Shown here piece by piece: positions 35,345 through 45,269 of a stretch of DNA of 64,000 nt. The stretch is from Candidatus Obscuribacter sp. (GTDB lineage Bacteria; Cyanobacteriota; Vampirovibrionia; Obscuribacterales; Obscuribacteraceae). The notes beneath the pieces are model-generated. The model made no database searches. It was not told the DNA's origin and was given only the letters and a program-made list of their open reading frames with translations. The stretch spans positions 1 to 64,000 of the forward strand of contig JADYXQ010000036.1 in assembly GCA_021772135.1 (NCBI GenBank). Direction: 5' to 3'. The stretch's first letter is position 1. Every line of letters begins with the position of its first letter. The translations under genes and the position numbers were made by a program.

Positions 35345-36654
35345 TCGCGAAAAGACCTGGCCCAGTCTGACGATTGAAAGGATTGCTTTTCAACCATACG
35401 AGTGTAGGCGCCATTGATTTCTAAATTGTATGGCGACATCGCATGAGCCATTTCATAGTAGCGCAGGGCGTCGGTGTAGTTGTGAGCATAATTCTCTTCG
35501 AGTTTGCCGAGCAAATACAAACCATCCACCGATTTTGGATCTTCCGCCAGAAACTTCACCAGCTCTGACTTAGCCGTATGCGGCAAATTGCGCTTATAGA
35601 GCATGTCGGCGAGATAGTAATGAAACGCCGGTCTAACATTCATTTTGTCTTTGGCGAGACGCGCATAAAATTGATTTAGCTGTTCTTCTATAAAGGATGC
35701 GGACATCGTCCTTATCATATTCGAAAGCACTTCTGCTGATACCAACGGTCCGCCCTGATATTGGGCCTCTTTTCGAAGAAAATAAAGAGCCGGCTGCATG
35801 GCCGCTTTACAATGGCCACACCAGTAGCGGCAGCGCAAAAGATCTTCAGCCGTACGAGCGTAACTGGGCGATTGATCGTAGAGATTTTGCAAGGGCACAA
35901 TTGCTTGCTCGAACTTTCCCTGGTTAATCAAAGCCGCCGCTTTTACCTGCAATGCTAGCGGGTATTTGGGATATTGCGCCAGCTCTTCGTCGGCTAACTT
36001 AATAGCTTTGTCTGGAGCGATTTCTTCGTACATCTCGCCCAGTTCAGCAGCCAGGTGTTTAATTTTGGAGCCGGAGTCATAAGCCTGTTTAAGCACGCGT
36101 TCCGCGGCGTACCAGTGCTTATTGTCTTTAAAGTTCTTGCCCATGAAATACAATATTTCGGGCGAATTGGGAAAGCGTTTGAGTGATTTCTCCAACAACA
36201 CAGTTGCCGCTTGAGATTCATGCCTTGCCAAAATGTGATTCATGATACCCGCGGTAGCTCTGGGATCATTCGGGCCAAGTTTATCAGCCAGCTCATACTC
36301 GGCCACGGCCTGGTCTGGCAGACCAAGTTCGTCGAAGACCAGGCCCAAATAAAGATGCAGCTTGTAATTGCTGGGATATTTTCCCACCAGCTCTTCCATT
36401 TGACGCTGCGAAGCATCAGTCAGCCGTCGGCCGTCGAGCTCTTCTTGAACGCGTCTGAGCACATCTGCCACGACCATTCCACCTGGAAGCTGGGCGTCGG
36501 TCAATTCGGCTTTGCGCAAATCAAGCTGCTGTGTCGTTTCGGCCCCAACTGGACAGGCACCGGCAACGAAAGTGAAACAAGTGATGGCACCCGCGATGGC
36601 AAATTTGATTGGTCGTGTCACTCTAAACGTCCTTCCAACAAGTTTTTTATTCAC
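35308..36654 (-). CDS. Exported TPR-repeat protein
   Basis: 448 residues with a signal peptide (KFAIAGAITCFTFVAGACPVGAETTQQ). About nine TPR-like helical pairs span 90-430 (NYKLHLYLGLVFDELGLPDQAVAEYELADKL; VDGLYLLGKLEENYAHNYTDALRYYEMAHAM). The C-terminus, WARSFRDWLSRIF, is amphipathic. It probably scaffolds an envelope complex. First gene of the minus-strand run that includes the phosphate genes. Confidence 0.8.
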   Translation of the reverse strand: MNKKLVGRTFRVTRPIKFAIAGAITCFTFVAGACPVGAETTQQLDLRKAELTDAQLPGGMVVADVLRRVQEELDGRRLTDASQRQMEELVGKYPSNYKLHLYLGLVFDELGLPDQAVAEYELADKLGPNDPRATAGIMNHILARHESQAATVLLEKSLKRFPNSPEILYFMGKNFKDNKHWYAAERVLKQAYDSGSKIKHLAAELGEMYEEIAPDKAIKLADEELAQYPKYPLALQVKAAALINQGKFEQAIVPLQNLYDQSPSYARTAEDLLRCRYWCGHCKAAMQPALYFLRKEAQYQGGPLVSAEVLSNMIRTMSASFIEEQLNQFYARLAKDKMNVRPAFHYYLADMLYKRNLPHTAKSELVKFLAEDPKSVDGLYLLGKLEENYAHNYTDALRYYEMAHAMSPYNLEINGAYTRMVEKQSFQSSDWARSFRDWLSRIFTPPLD

Positions 36655-36880
36655 GCAACCACCTAATCGTAGCGATTATAGCCCCCTTTGGCAGTAGATT
36701 AAATATCACTAACCCTGATGGATGCCAGGATGTTTGTTGATTTAAATGCCTGAGCAAATGGGAATAAGCATATTGGTGCATCTTTTGCAGGCGTCGTGTT
36801 TCAGTGCCTGAACGGAATCCGAAAATTGAAAATTATCGGCACTGATCTTTGTAATTTGATTTTCCCGGGGGGAATGACAC

Positions 36881-37363
36881 ATGAAGTTAAGGCGGAAAAG
36901 CACGGGTGGTCAAATCGCTGAGCTGGCGCCGGCCCTGCTTATACTCTTCATCATCATTTTGTTTCCAATGTTGGACATTATCTATATGGCACTGGGATAT
37001 TGCGCAGGTTGGTACCTTAATCATATGACCGCCAGGGCATGCGCCACGGTGCCTCCCACCCAATACGTGGCGGCTACAACAAGCATGAACAATGCCTGGT
37101 TAGCCAGTTCTTTTGCCAACTTTACTGGAGCTTCGATTGCTTCTAACTCGGCGAACCTAGTAGCGTTCGGTAGTACGGCAGTTGATCGTGAAACCGGCGC
37201 CACCATGAAGTACATAGAAGTGACGACGCGAGTTAGCGTCAATCCATTTTTCTCCCTTGCCTCAGTACCATTTTTGAACTCTCTTAATATTGACGGACTG
37301 ACCAAGCCGATAGTTTTTAATTACATCGACAAACGACCGCAAGAAGAAACTGGAGTGAACTAG
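36881..37363 (+). CDS. TadE/TadG-like pseudopilin, gene 1
   Basis: A 160-residue protein with a basic head (MKLRRKSTGGQIAELAPALL) and a membrane helix (LILFIIILFPMLDIIYMALGY) of TadE type, where the Glu after the Gln-Ile-Ala stands near position 5 of the hydrophobic stretch. The rest is extracytoplasmic and rich in Ser/Ala/Asn. TadE-like minor pilins serve Flp/Tad pili or export. No Tad ATPase is nearby. It forms a pair with the next gene (57 bp apart). Confidence 0.72.
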   Translation: MKLRRKSTGGQIAELAPALLILFIIILFPMLDIIYMALGYCAGWYLNHMTARACATVPPTQYVAATTSMNNAWLASSFANFTGASIASNSANLVAFGSTAVDRETGATMKYIEVTTRVSVNPFFSLASVPFLNSLNIDGLTKPIVFNYIDKRPQEETGVN

Positions 37364-37420
37364 CGCTGGTGAATGATGGAAGTTTCGAAGGTTGTGGTGA
37401 AATAGTTGAGAACGTTGAAT

Positions 37421-37825
37421 ATGAAAAAAAGAAATAGAAAAGGCAGTAGTTTGGTTGAAACTGTTGTAGGCGCTATTTTCATTATCCCCATTGCATTATT
37501 TTTGCTCGATGTTGCCTCTATTGTCATCTGTCAAACACAGAATGATGCTCTTGCTAAACACTGCGCCCGGGCTGCGGCGAATCAGGACAGCTCAGGCAAA
37601 GCTCAAGGCGCGGTCGACGACGTTGTCTCAGAATTTCAAAAAAGTGGTGGCGGTTCAAAAATCTGTCTTTTCAATAAGGCATCAATGGATTACACAGCAG
37701 CTCAGGTTTTAGTCAAAACAGAAGTGACGTGCAACTTCCCCGTTCCCATCCCCTTTGGTCCCGGTTACATGAATTTTTCGGCTGAAGCAACCGAACCGGT
37801 AATTGCCGATGTGCCTCCTCCATAG
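37421..37825 (+). CDS. TadE-like pseudopilin, gene 2
   Basis: 134 residues from ATG 37421 (MKKRNRKGSSLVETVVGAIF). The motif GSSLVETVVGAIFIIPIALFLLDVASIVI is a type IV-pilin-like head with the Glu at the +5 position, followed by a helix. The mature part has two or three cysteines (KHCARAAANQ, SKICLFNK, TEVTCNFPV) and ends in Pro. It is a paralogue in architecture of the preceding gene, with little shared sequence outside the head. Confidence 0.7.
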   Translation: MKKRNRKGSSLVETVVGAIFIIPIALFLLDVASIVICQTQNDALAKHCARAAANQDSSGKAQGAVDDVVSEFQKSGGGSKICLFNKASMDYTAAQVLVKTEVTCNFPVPIPFGPGYMNFSAEATEPVIADVPPP

Positions 37826-37849
37826 GCCGGATCCTTCTTTTCCGAATAT

Positions 37850-38266
37850 TTAGTTTTGCAGCAGTGAATTGTGCTTAGGAATCAGCATCAGCGGCTCTTT
37901 AGCGATGGGCTCATCAAGCACGCCTTTGACAAGAACGGTCGAACGCGGGTCAGCTTTAACAGCTAGCTCGGTTATTTTTTTGATGTCTATCTGACCGGCG
38001 TTATAAATCACTACGCCACCGTAAGGCTTACGTAGAGCCAGTTCACAACGGCTAACACCTTTAGCGGCCCTTAAAGTTGAGCGAATTTTGAGCAAACAGC
38101 TGGCGCAGCTTGCCCCCTCTAAGCGAAAATCTAGACGGTGCAGCTTTTGCCCGGCAGCTGCCTGCGCGGGTTTCGCAAGAGCTGGCTTGGCCGCAAAAGC
38201 CGGTGCCTGACTAAATAGCAGAAGAGCGCTCAAAGTCGTCAAAGCAAAATTATGTATGAAGGTCAT
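37850..38266 (-). CDS. Exported heavy-metal-associated (HMA) domain protein
   Basis: 138 residues with a signal peptide (LTTLSALLLFSQAPAFAAKPA) and one HMA-like ferredoxin-fold domain (about 45-115). The metal site is GASCASCLLKIRSTLRAAKG (CxxC), then LALRKPYGGVVIYNAG. It probably binds Cu(I) or a related soft metal in the periplasm. A free-standing exported HMA domain is unusual, since the family is normally cytoplasmic or fused to P-type ATPases. No copper pump is in the window. Confidence 0.75.
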   Translation of the reverse strand: MTFIHNFALTTLSALLLFSQAPAFAAKPALAKPAQAAAGQKLHRLDFRLEGASCASCLLKIRSTLRAAKGVSRCELALRKPYGGVVIYNAGQIDIKKITELAVKADPRSTVLVKGVLDEPIAKEPLMLIPKHNSLLQN

Positions 38267-38321
38267 AAATAATCGTTTCCTGTTTATACTCTGAAATTAA
38301 ACTCTACTCTGATACTCTAGC

Positions 38322-39401
38322 TCAAATCTGAATTTTCAGCGCCCTGTCGATGCTACTTCTATAATCAGGCCGCAGTACACCAGCTTCAGTTATGATGCCG
38401 GCGATCAGCTCTGCCGGGGTAACATCAAAACCAGGGTTGTAAGCTCTGGCATCAGGTACGGTGGTGGCAACACCATCTATGGTGACAACCTCCGAACTTG
38501 AGCGCTCTTCAATTGGTATATTATTACCATCAAACAGCTCGCAATCAAAGGTCGAAAGCGGTGCGGCAATATAAAATGGAATCTTATGGTGATGAGCCAT
38601 GACAGCCAGATTGTAAGTACCAATCTTATTAGCGCTGTCACCATTTCGAGCAATGCGATCAGCGCCTGTAATCACCAGATCGATTTTGCCTTGCTTCATC
38701 AGATGTCCAGACATGGAGTCGCAAATCAAAGTGGAAGGTATTGCATCTTGATGCAACTCCCACATAGTCAGTTTTGAACCTTGATTGCGCGGCCTGGTTT
38801 CGTCCACATACACAGAAATATTTTTGCCGGCAAAGTGGGCTGCACGAATAACCCCTAAAGCAGTGCCATAACCGCATGCAGCCAATCCACCGGCATTACA
38901 ATGAGTGCTGATGCTGTCGCCTTGTTTTACCAGGGCAGCGCCATATTCGCTGATGGCGAGATTGGCATCAAGGTGTTCTTGAAAAATTTTTTCTGCTTCT
39001 TTGAAGGCTAAATTAGCTATGTCTCCGGGATACTTTTGATCAACTGCCTGAATCACCAGAGCGGCTATGCGCTGCAGAGCCCAGCGAAGATTTACCGCTG
39101 TCGGTCGAGTCTCATTTAATTCACTGGTGGCCAGGGCAAAGGCTTTGAGAAAATCAGGCTTGCTCAAAGTCGAAAGTCTGGCAACATTCAGGGCCAGGCC
39201 AAAAGCCGCCGCCACACCGATGGAGGGCGCTCCACGTACCACCATGTCTTGAATGGCAAAACACATATCATCGTGCGCTGTAGCGTCAAAATAACAAAGC
39301 TCATGAGGCAGCTTGCGCTGATCAACCAGCATGATGCGGCCCTGTTCAAATTGGATCGGCAAGACACCTGGATGATAAGACTTACTGGTCAGAGCAGACA
39401 T
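38322..39401 (-). CDS. mtnA: S-methyl-5-thioribose-1-phosphate isomerase
   Basis: A 359-residue enzyme of methionine salvage that converts MTR-1-P to MTRu-1-P. Motifs: VVRGAPSIGVAAAFGLAL, the catalytic Cys in STHCNAGGLA, YVDETRPRNQGSKLT and the catalytic Asp in GADRIARNGDSANKIGTY. Length matches the family. No other mtn gene is nearby. The divergent gene at 39441 starts 39 bp away. Confidence 0.94.
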   Translation of the reverse strand: MSALTSKSYHPGVLPIQFEQGRIMLVDQRKLPHELCYFDATAHDDMCFAIQDMVVRGAPSIGVAAAFGLALNVARLSTLSKPDFLKAFALATSELNETRPTAVNLRWALQRIAALVIQAVDQKYPGDIANLAFKEAEKIFQEHLDANLAISEYGAALVKQGDSISTHCNAGGLAACGYGTALGVIRAAHFAGKNISVYVDETRPRNQGSKLTMWELHQDAIPSTLICDSMSGHLMKQGKIDLVITGADRIARNGDSANKIGTYNLAVMAHHHKIPFYIAAPLSTFDCELFDGNNIPIEERSSSEVVTIDGVATTVPDARAYNPGFDVTPAELIAGIITEAGVLRPDYRSSIDRALKIQI

Positions 39402-39440
39402 ATAATAGTCCTTGTATTTGTAAGGTCAAATTTTAGAGAC

Positions 39441-40382
39441 ATGCGAGCTTTAAGTCAAAAAATTTCCCGCGGGCATCTGGTACTTATCGTTGCCATTGCC
39501 GCTCTGGCTGCACTTTTTGGCGGGGCTAAATTTACTGCATTGCAAGCACAGCAAATTAGCTCTAATCGGCTCTCCCTGGGTCCTCAAGCCAAGGTGCAGA
39601 GTTTCGTCAACCTGGCCATTAACGCTCCCAGCGAATACGATTTTCACACGCGCAGCGATATCGAGACTCTGCGCAAGGCTTGCGCTGCTCAGCACAATGA
39701 ACTGCTGCTTTACCAATATACGCCCATGCAGGCAATTTTTGGCCAGATTGAAGACGGTAAAGCGTGGTGGGGCCTTGAAGGCCAGCTCTTTTACGATACC
39801 GGTAACCGCAGCCTCGACGGAATGTCAGAAGAATCGCGTTTCATCAATAATCCATTTTTGCTGGTATGCGCCAACATGGTCATAGACGGATACCAGTACG
39901 ACAACAACAAATATCCCAATAAAGAAGATCTCGCTACTGCCGGTTTGCCACTTGAATGCGCTCCCAGTCAGGCTGTTATTTATCCTCGCGAGCAAAAAGA
40001 AGAAATTACTTACAACGTTACCAACTTTATGCGTGCCTCCGCCAGAATAGTTGATTTTCCAAAACAGCTCGGTAATGCGCCATTTGATGTGGTGGCATAC
40101 AACGCTCGCGATTTTGGTTTCAATTATCTGGCCGTATCACCAAAGTTTTCCAAAAACATCAATAAAACCAGCGATCGACCAATTGAAATCGCCCAGTACA
40201 TTCACTGCGGCAATTCCTGCGGATACTCAGGTGGTTGCAATAACATGAGCCCTTATACGGAAGGCCTCTATGACCTCAGCTTGAAAGGGTTGCCGGCACA
40301 GGCCTGCGTTTATTTATGGCGTGCACGACCGACATCGGTTGACCAGGTGCCTGACTTTATGGTCACACTAAATTTCATTTGA
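39441..40382 (+). CDS. Membrane-anchored orphan protein
   Basis: The start is ATG 39441; the track start at 39249 lies inside mtnA. 313 residues: one N-terminal anchor or signal (GHLVLIVAIAALAALFGGAKF), then an extracytoplasmic domain with aromatic-rich stretches (EDGKAWWGLEGQLFYDTG) and a Cys pair region (HCGNSCGYSGGCNN). The end is WRARPTSVDQVPDFMVTLNFI. No family is recognised. A terminator follows at 40401. Confidence 0.65.
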   Translation: MRALSQKISRGHLVLIVAIAALAALFGGAKFTALQAQQISSNRLSLGPQAKVQSFVNLAINAPSEYDFHTRSDIETLRKACAAQHNELLLYQYTPMQAIFGQIEDGKAWWGLEGQLFYDTGNRSLDGMSEESRFINNPFLLVCANMVIDGYQYDNNKYPNKEDLATAGLPLECAPSQAVIYPREQKEEITYNVTNFMRASARIVDFPKQLGNAPFDVVAYNARDFGFNYLAVSPKFSKNINKTSDRPIEIAQYIHCGNSCGYSGGCNNMSPYTEGLYDLSLKGLPAQACVYLWRARPTSVDQVPDFMVTLNFI

Positions 40383-40400
40383 TAAACAGTTTTCACACAA

Positions 40401-40441
40401 GAAAGCCCCGTTATTGCTAACAGGGCTTTCAATTTTGTTTT
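40401..40441 (+). terminator. Terminator between orphan gene and ftsZ
   Basis: GAAAGCCC pairs with GGGCTTTC, followed by AATTTTGTTTT on the plus strand. The hairpin also lies past the ftsZ stop and may act on both transcripts. Confidence 0.78.
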
Positions 40442-40447
40442 GAATTC

Positions 40448-41614
40448 CTATTTACTAGGATTGCGTTGTTTCAAGAACTCAGGAATATCGAGAATATCGC
40501 TAGCAATCTTTTTCATATCATTTTGATTTTGTTGCGGTTGCTGAGCTGGTGCGGCCTGACGCTGTTGTGGCTCGGCCCGCTGCTGCTGCTGAGCAGGAGC
40601 CGTGGTCTGAGTTGGTCTTGCTTTTGGTTGTGATTGCACAAGCATATCGAAACCGGTGGCAATAACAGTAATCAACACTTCACCGTGGAGACGATCATCA
40701 AGAACGGCACCAAAGATGATGTTAGCTTCGTCAGACACAGCCGAGTAAATTACATTGGCCGCTTCTTGTACTTCGTGCAATGTCAGGTCAGGGCCGCCGG
40801 TGACGTTGAAGATAACGCCGGAGGCACCATCGATAGTGGTCTCGAGAAGAGGACTGTTGATGGCGTTGCGGGCTGCTTCTACAGCTCTGCCTTCGCCTGT
40901 TGCACGACCCACGCCCATTAAGGCAGAGCCGGCAGTTTGCATTACAGCTTTGACGTCGGCAAAGTCTACGTTAATAAGACCAGGCACGGTGATGATGTCG
41001 GAAATACCCTGAACACCTTGCATCAATACTTTGTCTGCTTCGACGAATGCTTCTTGCATTGAAGCTCTGTGATCGACTACTTCCAGCAAGCGCTGGTTAG
41101 GAATGACGATCAAAGTGTCAACGCGGGAGCGAATTTCGTTGATGCCGGTTTCAGCTTGATTGCTGCGACGCTTTCCTTCGAAAAGGAAAGGTCTTGAAAC
41201 AACACCAACAGTAAGGGCGCCCATTTCTTTGGCCACTTCGGCAACGATTGGAGCGGCACCAGTACCGGTACCACCACCCATACCGGCAGCGATGAAGACC
41301 ATGTCGGCGCCTTGCAAAGCTTGTGCGATTTCTTCACGGCTTTCTTCAGCGGCCTTTTGACCGATGGCAGGGTTGCCACCAGCTCCTAGCCCACGAGTAA
41401 GCTTCGAGCCAATCTGCAAACGATTTTTGGCGGCGGCCAAATCGAGCGCTTGAGCATCGGTGTTACAAGACCAGAATTCCACTCCATTCAAGCCTGCTGC
41501 AATCATTCGATTAACAGCGTTGGAGCCGGCACCACCAACACCAACAACTTTTATGCTGGCCTTCATTTCGAAGCTTTTGGCAGCTTTCTCATCAATATTA
41601 GCTCGCTCAAGCAC
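40448..41614 (-). CDS. ftsZ: Cell division protein FtsZ
   Basis: The tubulin-like GTPase that forms the division ring. [15 protein letters not shown] opens the fold, and the signature [17 protein letters not shown] binds GTP. The T7 loop [12 protein letters not shown] carries the catalytic Asp. A Gln/Pro-rich linker (about 325-365) leads to the conserved C-terminal peptide [13 protein letters not shown], which binds FtsA/SepF-type partners. Length (388) is typical. It is not in a dcw cluster. Confidence 0.97.
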   Translation of the reverse strand: MLERANIDEKAAKSFEMKASIKVVGVGGAGSNAVNRMIAAGLNGVEFWSCNTDAQALDLAAAKNRLQIGSKLTRGLGAGGNPAIGQKAAEESREEIAQALQGADMVFIAAGMGGGTGTGAAPIVAEVAKEMGALTVGVVSRPFLFEGKRRSNQAETGINEIRSRVDTLIVIPNQRLLEVVDHRASMQEAFVEADKVLMQGVQGISDIITVPGLINVDFADVKAVMQTAGSALMGVGRATGEGRAVEAARNAINSPLLETTIDGASGVIFNVTGGPDLTLHEVQEAANVIYSAVSDEANIIFGAVLDDRLHGEVLITVIATGFDMLVQSQPKARPTQTTAPAQQQQRAEPQQRQAAPAQQPQQNQNDMKKIASDILDIPEFLKQRNPSK

Positions 41615-41989
41615 AGCCTTTAGACCTCTTCAAACTACTACGACAATTTGACTCAATAAAGTCACGAACAGTGAGTCCTCTCTTGAAGACTCTCACTTTT
41701 GGGCATTCGCCATTTGCGACAGATAGCTTACGAAATCACGGTCGAGGACCTTTCAGTCTCTGCGAACGTGCACGTCACTGCTGTCTTAGCTTAACTTATG
41801 TTAGAGCCTATCTAGTCTATTTGCAAGTTGCTGCATTGGGTATGTAGTTAACCTTTTCACATACCTAAACGGCATGCTTTCAGGCTTCAACAAGTTGACA
41901 AGAGCACGGCCGGCAAGCTTTACATCTACCCCAATAATGCAGTGCGGGCATAAATAAATTTTTTGCCCGACGCAAAGATCGCGGCAACA
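41615..41989. other. Intergenic region upstream of ftsZ
   Basis: About 375 bp without a gene. It holds the ftsZ promoter and the 3' end of the TPR transcript from further right. CGGGC and GCCCG flank an AT-rich loop near 41944-41970 and may be a weak terminator for the TPR gene region. No other structure seen. Confidence 0.35.
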
Positions 41990-42814
41990 TTACTTAGTTT
42001 TCGAGGCTACTTTTATTTTTTCCAGAGTCTGAGCATATGCTTTGTTGTCTGGATCGATATTGACGGCAGATTGGGCAGCGCTCACAGCTTCTTTATACTG
42101 ACCATTGGAAGCCATGATTGCCGCTAAGAGGCGGAAGGCATCGGCATTCTTCTTGTCTAATTCGACACAGCGCTGTAAGTAGGTCTGAGCCTCTTTTTTC
42201 TTGCCCTGACCAGCATAAGCAGAGCCCATGTAATAGTTGGCGTCGGCACTGTCAGGAGAAAGAGTGAGAGCGGTTTTTTCTTCAGCAATTTGACCGGCTA
42301 GATCGCCTTTCAAGCCAAGAGCGGCGCCATAGTCACGGTGAGCGGTGAAATCTTTGGGATCAAGCTTGATAGCGAGTTTGAATTCAGTCAGTGCTTGTTC
42401 AATTTTCTTCTCGTCGCGCGAGAGCAGTTGAGCGTACTTCAAATGATAAGCAGCCTTATTAGGAGCCAATCTCACGGCCTCTTTGATATTGGTGGTTGCT
42501 GCTGCAATATCGCGTTTGCGCCCGTAGCAACGAGCCAGACCCATGTAAAATTCGGGGTCTTCGCTATTGAGCTTAACTGCTGTTTTGAATGATTCAATCG
42601 CTTTATCAATGTCGTTGCCCATCAAATAAGCTTTTCCCAGCTTGACGTGGTTAATGGGATTGCTGGGATTTTGCTCTGTAGCGGCCTGATATCTAAAGAT
42701 GGCGCTTTTGATATCTTCTGCATCTTTGTCCTCGCAGAAGCCAGGCACAGCCGATGACAGACCAAGACAAGCTAGTCCGGCTACAGCTGCCTTCAGAGAA
42801 AGATCAAATCGCAT
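41990..42814 (-). CDS. Exported TPR-repeat protein
   Basis: 274 residues with a signal peptide (LKAAVAGLACLGLSSAVPGFCE) and seven canonical TPRs, for example NHVKLGKAYLMGNDIDKAIESFKTAV and ANYYMGSAYAGQGKKKEAQTYLQRCV. The gene upstream on the same strand (42864) is another TPR protein, 49 bp away, probably in one operon. Confidence 0.85.
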   Translation of the reverse strand: MRFDLSLKAAVAGLACLGLSSAVPGFCEDKDAEDIKSAIFRYQAATEQNPSNPINHVKLGKAYLMGNDIDKAIESFKTAVKLNSEDPEFYMGLARCYGRKRDIAAATTNIKEAVRLAPNKAAYHLKYAQLLSRDEKKIEQALTEFKLAIKLDPKDFTAHRDYGAALGLKGDLAGQIAEEKTALTLSPDSADANYYMGSAYAGQGKKKEAQTYLQRCVELDKKNADAFRLLAAIMASNGQYKEAVSAAQSAVNIDPDNKAYAQTLEKIKVASKTK

Positions 42815-42863
42815 TTCAGTACCTCATTTTGCACATCAATTTTAGAACACAGACTTAAGCAGA

Positions 42864-43853
42864 TCAACGAGTGGGACGGTCGAGGATGGCGGTACGCGGC
42901 ATACTCTTAACCAGAAGTTCACTCATGGCAGCCTTGCAGCCAGGGTCTTGAGGGGCCAGTTGCATGGCTTTGCGCACACTTTCAATTGCTTTTCCCGGCT
43001 CTTTCAGCCCTTCATATATGCGAGCTTTAGCCAGGTAAGCATAATGATTGTTCGGATCAAGAGAAATCACCTTGTCTATCATCAACTTGGCTTCAGGATA
43101 TTTTTCTCGTGCTTCATAGCAAGATGCCAGGCCCAACACAGCCATGGCCACTTGTGGTTGCCTGGGGTTTTTAGTCATGGCTTTTTCAAAATATGCAGCC
43201 GCTTGCGTGTAGTCAGCTTTGAGTGAATAGGCCAGGCCGAGGTTGTAGAGCGAAACAAAGTTGGTCGGATCATCAGTTAGCACTTTTTTAAATTCGACAA
43301 TGGCCATATCCACAAATCCGAGCTGCTCCAGGCAGATGGCAAGATTGCCTCGGGCGGTGAGATTGGTCGGAGTCAGGTCAACGATTTTCTTGAACTGGCC
43401 GCCGGCTTCATCGAAGTTGCCTCGTTTCATATAAATTGCTGCCAGGCTTTCGCGTGCCGAAAGAGCCTGCAACGGATTGTCAGCAGATAAGCTGAGCGCC
43501 TCCATGAGCGACATGATCGCTTGATCTTGGTTGCCCAGCTGGTTTTGAATGCGACCGAGCTCTAAATGGGCGGCAAAAATGTCACGCCTTTTGGCAATCA
43601 AATCTTCCAACAACCTGGCTGCTTGTGTCAGCCCGGTCAGTGATTTTGTTTTTTCCAGCATGTAAACCGACTGCATGATCTGGTCACTGTCGGGTTTCTG
43701 CGCCTTATGAGTGAGACTGTTGAGGCTGGAAAGCGGCGAACAAGAGGCCCCGGGGGCAAAGACCGGCACGACTGTGCCGGCGATTAAAATGCCACAGGCT
43801 GAGGCTTTAGGCCAGAGTCTGACAGTTTTGACGGTGAGATTGTGGTGAGGCAA
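42864..43853 (-). CDS. Exported TPR-repeat protein
   Basis: 329 residues with a signal or anchor (ACGILIAGTVVPVFAPGASC, possibly a lipobox-like GASCS) and about seven TPRs, for example LYNLGLAYSLKADYTQAAAYFEKAM and YLAKARIYEGLKEPGKAIESVRKAM. First of the two-gene TPR operon. Confidence 0.82.
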   Translation of the reverse strand: MPHHNLTVKTVRLWPKASACGILIAGTVVPVFAPGASCSPLSSLNSLTHKAQKPDSDQIMQSVYMLEKTKSLTGLTQAARLLEDLIAKRRDIFAAHLELGRIQNQLGNQDQAIMSLMEALSLSADNPLQALSARESLAAIYMKRGNFDEAGGQFKKIVDLTPTNLTARGNLAICLEQLGFVDMAIVEFKKVLTDDPTNFVSLYNLGLAYSLKADYTQAAAYFEKAMTKNPRQPQVAMAVLGLASCYEAREKYPEAKLMIDKVISLDPNNHYAYLAKARIYEGLKEPGKAIESVRKAMQLAPQDPGCKAAMSELLVKSMPRTAILDRPTR

Positions 43854-43965
43854 AATAAACCCGGTGTTGGTAAGTTTGAAAACAACAAGTCATTATATGA
43901 GAGGTCAAGGAGTAATCAGAGCGCTTAAAATAACTCCTATCTAACTAAGGCGACAATAGAGCAGC

Positions 43966-45243
43966 ATGGAATTTCATTGGGCAACATTATTTGCGTCGCA
44001 GCATGCGATTTTTTGGAAAGTAATTATGCCGCCCTTCCTCTACTTTGCCCACGGCTATCTGGCCACGTGGATGGCAGTGGCCGCCCTTTTCAGGCCTTAC
44101 GAAGCCTGGTATGTCCCTTTCACTAAAATTCAGTTACCGCTCACACCAGGCATTTTTCCCAAGCGGAGGGCCAAACTTGCCCAGGCTGTCGCCGGAACGA
44201 TTACCGAAACTTTACTTACTCCCAAAGACATTAAGGTGCAGGTCGAGACCCTTTTGACCGAAGCCAATATTCACCTGGCCGTGGGTATGTTCGTCGACTC
44301 AGTTCTCAAAGAATTTCGCGACATAACCAAGTTGCATCGCCTTGCCTCAGACATTGCCGAACTGAGCCCCACTCTAATGGAGCACTTCGTGCGCTCAACC
44401 ATCGAATCGCTCGAGTCGGGGAAAGACAGCAAAATTGCTGCCATCACTGAGAAAGTCTTTGACCAGGTTGTACTGACCGCCCGCATTTCACTTGACCAGG
44501 CCAATGAATTTGCCGCCCGCATCATCGAAGCCTTCTTGACACCACCTAAGGTGCGCAGTTCGCTGATAATTTTGTTAAGTCCTCAAAATATAAGTTCGCT
44601 CGATGAGTCAATTAACGCCCACGCCAGCACGCCTTATAAAATACTGGCCAGAATTATCGGCGTCAAAAGAGTCTGCTACGAGTGCCGCAACTATCTAGAA
44701 AAAGAACCGGAACAGGCTGAAAAACTGATTGCCGACCTGACTAAACGGTTTGGTATTCGCGATCAACTGGCCATTCAGATTGCCAACTTTGACCTGAGCT
44801 CTATGCCGTTGCAGAGTATCGCCAAATTTAAAGCCAACATGGTTTCGTTCGTTGAATCATTCTTGGTGGAGCACAAAGGCGACATCTTACTCTCGGTGCG
44901 CAAAGTAGAAGGTGAGGCCATGAGCGCCGTGCGCCAGTCGATTGTGCGTTTTAATCCAGAATCTATACCTGCAGTCTGGCTTGAACGAGCCAAAAATGAC
45001 CTCTCCCAATTTGCATATTCATATCTCAAAAGAGAATTGGGCGAGCTTTTAGAGCAAGCTATTCCTGCTCTGGGTATGTACAACCTAATTGCAACCAAAA
45101 TCGACTTGTTTACCGCGCAGCAATTAGAAGCTCTGGTAAAGAGGATTTGCAAGCAAGAGTTGAAGGTCTTAGAATTGTTTGGCGGCCTGATCGGTTTGAT
45201 GTTGGGATTTGTTCAGATCTTGGTTAACGCCATTGCTCCTTAA
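43966..45243 (+). CDS. DUF445 membrane protein
   Basis: 425 residues. The N-terminus has the DUF445 plan: a membrane segment (MPPFLYFAHGYLATWMAVAALF), RPYEAWY, and PLTPGIFPKRRAKLAQAVAG followed by TITETLLTP. A long helical middle domain (about 90-395) and a C-terminal hydrophobic helix (LFGGLIGLMLGFVQILVNAI) complete it. The family (E. coli YjiN, B. subtilis YheB) has no firm function. The gene runs into the second kinase 26 bp downstream. Confidence 0.85.
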   Translation: MEFHWATLFASQHAIFWKVIMPPFLYFAHGYLATWMAVAALFRPYEAWYVPFTKIQLPLTPGIFPKRRAKLAQAVAGTITETLLTPKDIKVQVETLLTEANIHLAVGMFVDSVLKEFRDITKLHRLASDIAELSPTLMEHFVRSTIESLESGKDSKIAAITEKVFDQVVLTARISLDQANEFAARIIEAFLTPPKVRSSLIILLSPQNISSLDESINAHASTPYKILARIIGVKRVCYECRNYLEKEPEQAEKLIADLTKRFGIRDQLAIQIANFDLSSMPLQSIAKFKANMVSFVESFLVEHKGDILLSVRKVEGEAMSAVRQSIVRFNPESIPAVWLERAKNDLSQFAYSYLKRELGELLEQAIPALGMYNLIATKIDLFTAQQLEALVKRICKQELKVLELFGGLIGLMLGFVQILVNAIAP

Positions 45244-45269
45244 TTAAGTCGGAAAAGTCTTAAGCAAGC

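Noticed and set aside
41944-41970. Terminator upstream of ftsZ
   Set aside because: The CGGGC/GCCCG stem has an AT-rich loop of about 17 bases and no T-tract after the stem on either strand.
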